Of a DNA stretch of 64,000 bases, positions 58,993-64,000 are shown piece by piece. Both the position numbers and the translations under genes were made by a program. A model generated the notes under the pieces. It was given only the letters and a program-made list of their open reading frames with translations. It had not been told where the DNA came from and ran no database searches. This stretch comes from Streptomyces viridochromogenes DSM 40736 (GTDB lineage Bacteria; Actinomycetota; Actinomycetes; Streptomycetales; Streptomycetaceae). Where the stretch lies: NCBI RefSeq assembly GCF_000158955.1, contig NZ_GG657757.1, forward strand, positions 3,814,724-3,878,723, written 5' to 3'. Position 1 is the stretch's first letter. Each line of letters begins with the position of its first letter.

Positions 58993-61441
58993 TCAGGCGG
59001 TACGCGCCGTCCCCGTCCCCTTCTCCGCGTCCAGCGCGTAGACGCAGCGGTCCTTGCTGCACGCGTACACCACCCCGTCCTGGACGACCGGGGAGCCGGT
59101 GATCTCGCCGCCGGTGGCGAGCTTCCAGCGCAGCCGGCCGTCGTCGGCCTTCAGGGTGTAGAGCAGGTGGTCGGTGGAGCCGAAGTGGATGCGGCCCTCG
59201 GCCACCGAGGGAGCGCCCACGATGTCCCCGCCCGCCTGGAAGCGCCACTTGGGTGTGCCGGTGACCGCGTCCAGGGTGTAGAGGCCCTTGCCGCTGCCCA
59301 CGTGGACGTGGCCCGCGGCGACCAGGACGGGGTCGACGGACGTGCGGGACTCGGTGGCGATGCGCCAGCGGTCACGGCCGTCGGTGGCGTCCAGGGCGTA
59401 GACCGTGCCGAGGTAGTCGGCCAGGTAGATGCCGCCGCCGGTGACGGCCGGGCCCGGGACGAAGGTGGGCGGGGAGAGAAAGACGGCCGGGGGCCTCGAA
59501 GTGCCACTTCACATGCCCGGCGGCCACGTCGAGGGCGAGGACGCGGGTGCCGGCGCAGACGTAGACGTAGCCGTCGGGCGCCGGGGTGACCCGGACCGGG
59601 ACGCCGCCGCAGGAGGCCGCGTCGCCGATCGGGTACGACCAGCGCTCGTCGCCGGTGCGGGCGTCCAGGGCGCGCAGCCGGGCGTCCTGCCAGACGTAGA
59701 CCGTGCCGTCGTGCAGGGCGGGTCCGGCCTCGGGGGACTCGAAGTCGGTCTGGCAGCCGGTGATCTCCCAGAGCTTCTGCCCGTTCGAGGCCTCCCAGCC
59801 CTGGACGCCGCCGCCCCGGGTGCCGGTGACGACGCTGCCGCGGCCGGCCTTGAGGGAGTAGACCCAGGCGTCCGTCTGGAGGCGCCACAGGTCGCCGCCC
59901 TCGCGGGCGTCCAGGGCGAACAGGGTGGGCCCGTCGGAGGCGTGGATCCGGCCGTCCGCGACCGCCATGGACCAGGCGACGTCCCGGGTCTTGAAGCGGC
60001 GGCGGCCGGTGGCGACGTCCAGGGCGTGCACCTCGAAGGAGGTGACGTAGACCAGGTCGTCGGCGACGGAGGGGGTGCCCCAGACGTCGTTGGACATGCG
60101 GAAGCGCCAGGGCCGCCAGCCACCGGCCTGCTCGGGCGGCACGGTCGGGGCCGGGGGCGCGGCGACGGCGGGGCCCACGGCGGGGTCCGTGCCGTTGACG
60201 CCGGGGCGGGGCTTGGACCAGGAGGCGGCGAGCGCGGCCTCCGGAGGGGGTGCCTTGACGGCGGCGGCACGGACGTCGGCGACGCGCGGACCCGGGCCGA
60301 TGGGCACCTGGCCGCCGGCCAGCCGTACGGGGCCGGTGTCGGGGCCGCCGACCGGGGCGGCGACGGACGCGGCGGGCACGGGCGCCGGGACGACGGGGTC
60401 GTGCGAGGGCGGCGGCGGAAGGGGCGCGGGGCCCGGAGCCGGGGCGGGGCGTCCGCCGCCGCTGCGGCCGGGGCCGGGGGCGGGCTTGCCGGCCGGGCGG
60501 CCGTTGCGGCGGGACTCGATGAGGCCGACGGCCCGCTCGGGCAGCCAGGCGGAGGCCGTGCCGCTGTCGTCGGAGCCGGAGCCGAAGAGGTGGGGGGCCA
60601 GCTGGGCCTGGAGGTCGGCCGGGTTGGGGCGGGCCGTCGGGTCCATCTGCATACAGGACTCGATGAGCGGACGCAGTTCGTCCGGGAGACCCTCCAGGTC
60701 CGGGCCCTCGCGCAGCAGCATGAAGACCGTCTCGACCGGGTTGGCGCCGTGGAAGGGCGGGTGTCCGGTGGCGGCGAACACCAGCATGGAGCCGAGGGAG
60801 AAGACGTCGCTCGCGCCCGTGACGCTGCGGGAGTCCTTGGCCTGCTCGGGGGACATGTAGGCGGGCGTGCCGACGGCGACGTTGGTCATCGTCAAACGTG
60901 TGTTCGAGACACCCGACGCGATCCCGAAGTCGATCACCCGGGGGCCGTCCTCGACGACGAGGACGTTGGACGGTTTGAGGTCGCGGTGCACGAGACCCGC
61001 CCCGTGGATGGACTGGAGCGCCTCGGCCACACCCGCCGCCAGCCAGCGCACCGCCTGGGCCGGCATCGGGCCGCAGTCGTTCACTATCTCCTCGAGGGAG
61101 GGCGCGGGGACGTACGCGGTGGCCAGCCATGGCACGGCGGCGCGCGGGTCGGCGTCCACGACGGCGGCGGTGTAGAAGCCGGAGACGGCCCGGGCCGCCT
61201 CCACCTCACGCGTGAAGCGGACCCGGAACAGCTGGTCCTCGGCCAGTTCCGTCCGGACGGTCTTGATCGCCACGCGCCGGCCGGACGCCGAACGCGCGAG
61301 ATAGACCAGCCCCATGCCGCCGGCACCCAGCCGTCCCAGCACCTCGAACGGCCCGATCCGCCGCGGATCGTGCTGCGTCAGCTGATCCACCACTCTGCCT
61401 GCCACCTCCCCGTACGAGCCGCGCCAAGCCACATGTTCCAC
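58993..61441 (-). pseudogene. Ser/Thr protein kinase with PQQ-propeller domain, frameshifted near 59490
   Basis: The N-terminal kinase has every key residue: GAGGMGLV glycine loop (39-46), Lys60, HRDLKPSN (152-159), DFG (171-173) and [11 protein letters not shown] Pro/Ala linker leads to a PQQ-type beta-propeller from about residue 440. At about residue 650 the frame breaks: after HVKWHFEAP, removing one base from the GGGGG run at 59489-59493 restores [13 protein letters not shown] and the propeller to a stop at 58993, for 815 residues in total. As read, the protein ends at 59372 with a nonsense tail. Either a sequencing error in the G run or a real truncation of the propeller. An alternative start is a GTG near 61393. 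The kinase could phosphorylate regulators such as AfsR; this is speculation. Confidence 0.8.
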
Positions 61442-61585
61442 GCGACCCCGTGCAGCGTCTCACCACCGCACCGCCATGGCGGCACGCACCCCGATTCTTC
61501 CTGGCCGGAGCCGTGGTGGCGAACCCGGTGACATTTGGGATGTCTCGGCACAGAGGCGATCAAACGATGACCAAACCATGCCTGC

Positions 61586-62308
61586 TCAGCGGTGCAGCAG
61601 CGCGAAGGACGCCCCCTGATTGTCCGTGACGACGGCCACCGTGCCGTACGAGGCCTCGAAGGGCCCGGCCTGGACACGGCCGCCGAGCCGGAGCACGTCC
61701 TCCAGCGCGGCCGGTACATCCTCGACGGCGAAGTGCACGAGGAAGTGGGGCGGCATCTCCGCCGGGAACACGTCGGAGACGGGGGCGCGGCCGAAATCGG
61801 GCTCGGCGTCCGGCCCGAACAGGGCCTCCTGGAAGAGATCGCCGTAGAAGGCATCGGCCGCCTCGGCGTCCCGGGCGTACAGCTCGGCCCAGGCGAAGGT
61901 GCCCGGCTCGTGCCGCCTGCCGAAGCCGGGGTACTCCTCCGGCTGCCACAGGGCGAAGACGGCCCCCTCGGGGTCGGTGACCAGGGCGGTGACGCCCAGC
62001 TCACCGGCCGGGACCGGCGCCGAGACGACCTGCCCGCCGGCCTCCCGGACGCGCCGGGCCAGGGCCACCGCGTCCGGCGTCGCGAAGTACACCGTCCAGA
62101 CGGTGGGCAGCCGGCCGTCCACCTTGCGGACCAGCGCGGCCACGGGTTCGCCGTCCTTCAGCGCCTGCGCGAAGGAGCCGAACCAGTCCTCGAAGGTCCA
62201 CCCGAAAAGTTCACCGTAGAACCGCTTGCCCGCCTCGACGTCGGCAAGCTGCGCGTCCACCCAGCAGGGGACGCCCTCTGCGTACACCGATGCCCTGTTT
62301 TCGGCCAT
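61586..62308 (-). CDS. VOC superfamily protein with two domains
   Basis: 240 residues with two glyoxalase/bleomycin-resistance-like (VOC) modules: residues about 10-120 (VPCWVDAQLADVEAGKRFYGELFGW) and 130-240 (TFAWAELYARDAEAADAFYGDLF). Each has the paired beta-alpha-beta-beta-beta pattern. Such two-module proteins may bind metals or antibiotics, or catalyse dioxygenase or isomerase reactions. No specific activity can be assigned. Confidence 0.88.
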   Translation of the reverse strand: MAENRASVYAEGVPCWVDAQLADVEAGKRFYGELFGWTFEDWFGSFAQALKDGEPVAALVRKVDGRLPTVWTVYFATPDAVALARRVREAGGQVVSAPVPAGELGVTALVTDPEGAVFALWQPEEYPGFGRRHEPGTFAWAELYARDAEAADAFYGDLFQEALFGPDAEPDFGRAPVSDVFPAEMPPHFLVHFAVEDVPAALEDVLRLGGRVQAGPFEASYGTVAVVTDNQGASFALLHR

Positions 62309-62430
62309 GCCGCCAACGTAACCGTGACTGCCACAGCCCGCAGACCAGGCACACCAGCCTCCGTACTCCCTCGCACCCCATTTGCAGTCGGCCGAATCGC
62401 GCCCCGATCCTGCCTCGGTAAGCTGACGTC

Positions 62431-63078
62431 ATGACAGGACAAGTGCGTACCGTCGACGGCCGTGTGGCCGGCCGGCGTGGGCAGGCGACCCGGCAGAAGC
62501 TGCTCGACTGCCTCAGCGAGATGCTCAGCTCCTCCCCCTACCGGGATGTCAAGGTCATCGATGTCGCCCGGAAGGCGGGTACTTCGCCCGCGACCTTCTA
62601 CCAGTACTTCCCGGACGTCGAGGGCGCTGTCCTGGAGATCGCCGAGCAAGTGGCGACCGAGGGCGCCGCGTTGACCGAGCTCCTGGAGGGCCGCTCCTGG
62701 ACCGGCAAGGCCGGCTGGCAGACGGCGCAGGAACTCGTCGACGGGTTCCTGGAGTTCTGGCGCAAGAACGACGCGATCCTCCGGGTCGTCGATCTCGGTG
62801 CCGCCGAGGGCGACAAGCGCTTCTACAAGCTCCGCATGAAGATCCTCAACTCGGTGAACAACTCCCTCGCGGACGCCGTCGCCGAGCTCCAGGCCAAGGG
62901 CAGGGTCGACAAGGACGTGAACCCGGCGGCCATCGCCGGCTCGCTGGTCGCGATGCTCGCGGCCGTCGCCTCCCACCAGAAGGGCTTCTCCTCCTGGGGC
63001 GTGAAGCAGGCCGAACTGAAGCCGAACCTCGCGCTGTTGGTGCACCTGGGCGTCACCGGCAGAAAGCCGACGAAGTAG
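62431..63078 (+). CDS. TetR family transcriptional regulator
   Basis: 215 residues; TAAGCT (62419-62424) lies six bases before ATG 62431, suggesting a leaderless transcript. The helix-turn-helix is about residues 38-60 (RDVKVIDVARKAGTSPATFYQYF). The C-terminal ligand domain ends in a helix with LALLVHLGVTG. It is the only TetR gene in the window and sits near the fatty-acid-type genes, so it is a candidate for the CTGACG palindrome, but its own promoter lacks a good copy of that site. Convergent with the DUF385 gene. Confidence 0.92.
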   Translation: MTGQVRTVDGRVAGRRGQATRQKLLDCLSEMLSSSPYRDVKVIDVARKAGTSPATFYQYFPDVEGAVLEIAEQVATEGAALTELLEGRSWTGKAGWQTAQELVDGFLEFWRKNDAILRVVDLGAAEGDKRFYKLRMKILNSVNNSLADAVAELQAKGRVDKDVNPAAIAGSLVAMLAAVASHQKGFSSWGVKQAELKPNLALLVHLGVTGRKPTK

Positions 63079-63126
63079 CCCGGCGCGGCGGACCCGGCCC
63101 GTTACCCGTACCCAAGTCCTGTCTGG

Positions 63127-63160
63127 CAGGCGGCGGTCCACCCGAGTGGACCGCCGCCTG
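63127..63160. terminator. Bidirectional terminator between TetR and DUF385 genes
   Basis: CAGGCGGCGGTCCAC (63127-63141) pairs perfectly with GTGGACCGCCGCCTG (63146-63160) across a CCGA loop. The 15-bp stem lies between convergent genes. Confidence 0.85.
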
Positions 63161-63170
63161 TCGCGCTTCT

Positions 63171-63233
63171 CACCGCCGTACGTCCCCGGATCACCGCCGT
63201 ACGACCCCGGATCACCGCCGTACGACCCTGAAC
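63171..63233. repeat. 21-bp tandem repeat spanning a stop codon
   Basis: CACCGCCGTACGACCCCGGAT-type units lie at 63171-63191, 63192-63212 and 63213-63233. The third unit provides the end of the DUF385 gene, including its TGA (63214-63212 on minus), and the other copies carry equivalent downstream TGA triplets. Confidence 0.85.
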
Positions 63234-63682
63234 ACGCGGATCTCCCGATCCACCCGCGCCTGGTAGGCCGCGTACGGCGGCCAGAACGCCAGTACCGCCT
63301 GCCAGGCCGCCGCCCGCTCCTCCCCCTCCAGCAGCCGGGCCGTGACCGGAATGTCCCGGCCCTTCCAGCTGATCTCGGCATCGGGGTGGGCGAGCAGATT
63401 GTGGCTCCAGGCGGGATGCCCCGGCCGTCCGAAGTTGGACCCGACGAGGATCCAGCCGTGCCCGTCCTTCTCGGGCATGCAGGCGAGCGGCGTGCGACGC
63501 GGCGCCCCGCTCCTCGCCCCGGTCGAGGTCAGCACGACCCCCGGCAGGAGCTGCGCGCTGAGCAGCACCTTTCCCCGGGTGAGCCGGTGCACGGCCCGGT
63601 CGAGGGCCGGGAAGACGTGCGGTGCCACGCGCGCGAACCCGCGGGTGGACGACACCTTCTGCACGAACCGCACGCCCCTCAT
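63212..63682 (-). CDS. DUF385 deazaflavin-dependent nitroreductase-type protein
   Basis: 156 residues from ATG 63682, overlapping the acyl-CoA dehydrogenase stop (ATGA). The Ddn-like split barrel is present: VLLSAQLLPGVVLTSTGARSG, then DGHGWILVGSNFGRPGHPAWSHNLLAHPDAEISWKG-type segments and a final strand. It probably binds F420. It is co-translated with an acyl-CoA dehydrogenase, so it may act in the same oxidation steps. The C-terminal FRVVRR ends inside a 21-bp tandem repeat. Confidence 0.88.
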   Translation of the reverse strand: MRGVRFVQKVSSTRGFARVAPHVFPALDRAVHRLTRGKVLLSAQLLPGVVLTSTGARSGAPRRTPLACMPEKDGHGWILVGSNFGRPGHPAWSHNLLAHPDAEISWKGRDIPVTARLLEGEERAAAWQAVLAFWPPYAAYQARVDREIRVFRVVRR

Positions 63683-64000
63683 CGGCCGGCCTCCTCGAAG
63701 ACGTCCGCCGCGTCGGCGGCGTGCGCCCGCAGCCGGTGCACCGGCCCGAACAGCAGCTCGTCGCCCGCGGCGCGCTTGAAGTACAGGTGAACCTCGTGCT
63801 CCCAGGTGAAACCGATGCCGCCGTGCAGCTGGATCCCCTCGGCGGCGGCCGAGCGCAGGGCCTGGAGCGCCTGGGCGAGGGCCGGCCCGCCGGCCGCCTC
63901 CTCGCGGACCTCCCGCGCCTCCTGTGCGGCGGCCCAGGCCGCGTAGTACGCCGCCGAGCGGGCCGCCTGCACCTGCACGTACACGTCGGCCAGCCGGTGC
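63679..64000 (-). CDS. Acyl-CoA dehydrogenase C-terminus (5' end outside window)
   Basis: About 106 codons are visible and the frame remains open at base 64000, so most of the gene lies beyond. The visible end has the C-terminal helical bundle of acyl-CoA dehydrogenases, with EGIQLHGGIGFTWEHEVHLY, which contributes to the flavin and substrate sites. It would oxidise acyl-CoA to enoyl-CoA with FAD. Placed before DUF385 in one operon, it may supply the enoyl-CoA for the hydratase at 56368. Confidence 0.9.
   Translation of the reverse strand, partial: HRLADVYVQVQAARSAAYYAAWAAAQEAREVREEAAGGPALAQALQALRSAAAEGIQLHGGIGFTWEHEVHLYFKRAAGDELLFGPVHRLRAHAADAADVFEEAGR

Noticed and set aside
62419..62445. 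CTGACG-like sequence at the TetR start (CTGACGTCATGACAG)
   Set aside because: The right half reads TGACAG instead of CGTCAG, so it is not a match to the regulon palindrome and cannot be used to claim autoregulation.
1..64000. Secondary-metabolite gene cluster, prophage, integrated element or tRNA
   Set aside because: No polyketide or peptide synthetase, terpene synthase, phage structural gene, integrase or cloverleaf was recognised; afsR is a global regulator and not evidence of a cluster here.

Overview
The window is high-GC actinomycete chromosome, almost certainly Streptomyces. Supporting signs are strong third-position G/C, many GTG and TTG starts, and apparent leaderless promoters of the form TANNNT-N6/7-start codon. 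Family content agrees: XRE/DUF397 pairs, DUF574 methyltransferase, DUF6461, AfsR, F420 biosynthesis and LLM oxidoreductases. Gene order around afsR, fbiC, an acidic-tailed D-Ala-D-Ala carboxypeptidase, GPP34 and an XRE/DUF397 pair matches what I remember of the S. coelicolor SCO4425-SCO4444 segment; that is recall, not a search. No rRNA, tRNA, CRISPR array, prophage or full insertion sequence was seen.

Layout. 1-5.9 kb: a coiled-coil/DUF4407 pair, a secreted GH11 xylanase with a CE4 acetylxylan esterase, two DUF6461 genes and a DUF574 methyltransferase. 6-13.5 kb: a nucleotidyltransferase-like gene, MarR, MFS and ArsR-type regulator, glutathione peroxidase, MerR, then the Scr1/Scr2-like XRE/DUF397 pair and GPP34. 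13.7-19.4 kb: a 930-residue D-Ala-D-Ala carboxypeptidase with a huge acidic cytoplasmic region, a polytopic membrane protein and a GNAT acetyltransferase. 19.4-22.8 kb: an EthD-like gene divergent from an SDR, then a sodium:solute symporter. 22.8-29.8 kb: ADP-ribosylglycohydrolase, a WhiJ-type group (ATP-binding protein, XRE, DUF397), an ABC exporter and small membrane proteins. 29.8-33.5 kb: GT2, GtrA and a GT-C-like membrane protein. 33.7-48.1 kb: fbiC (cofactor FO synthase), followed by F420/flavin LLM enzymes, DUF385, ALDH, a D-aminoacylase-like amidohydrolase, SDR and an ACMSD-like amidohydrolase. 48.4-51.8 kb: afsR with a small afsS-like gene downstream. 52.1-58.1 kb: SMP-30, acyl-CoA synthetase, Ltp-type thiolase, DUF35, enoyl-CoA hydratase and epoxide hydrolase. 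58.2-64 kb: a Ser/Gly-rich secreted protein, a Ser/Thr kinase with PQQ-propeller domain carrying a frameshift, a VOC protein, TetR, DUF385 and the C-terminus of an acyl-CoA dehydrogenase.

How the parts fit. The most interesting signal is a repeated palindrome, CTGACG-NNN-CGTCAG. It occurs six times at four promoter regions: the SDR/EthD-like pair at 20.3 kb, the LLM gene at 45.1 kb, the amidohydrolase-LLM-SDR operon at 48.1 kb, and the acyl-CoA synthetase/Ltp-thiolase divergon at 54.7 kb. This looks like one regulon, probably under a TetR-type repressor, for an undescribed acyl-CoA catabolic pathway that uses F420- or flavin-dependent LLM enzymes, a hydratase and an Ltp-DUF35 retro-aldolase. 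The genes sit beside fbiC, which makes the deazaflavin precursor of F420, and flank afsR.
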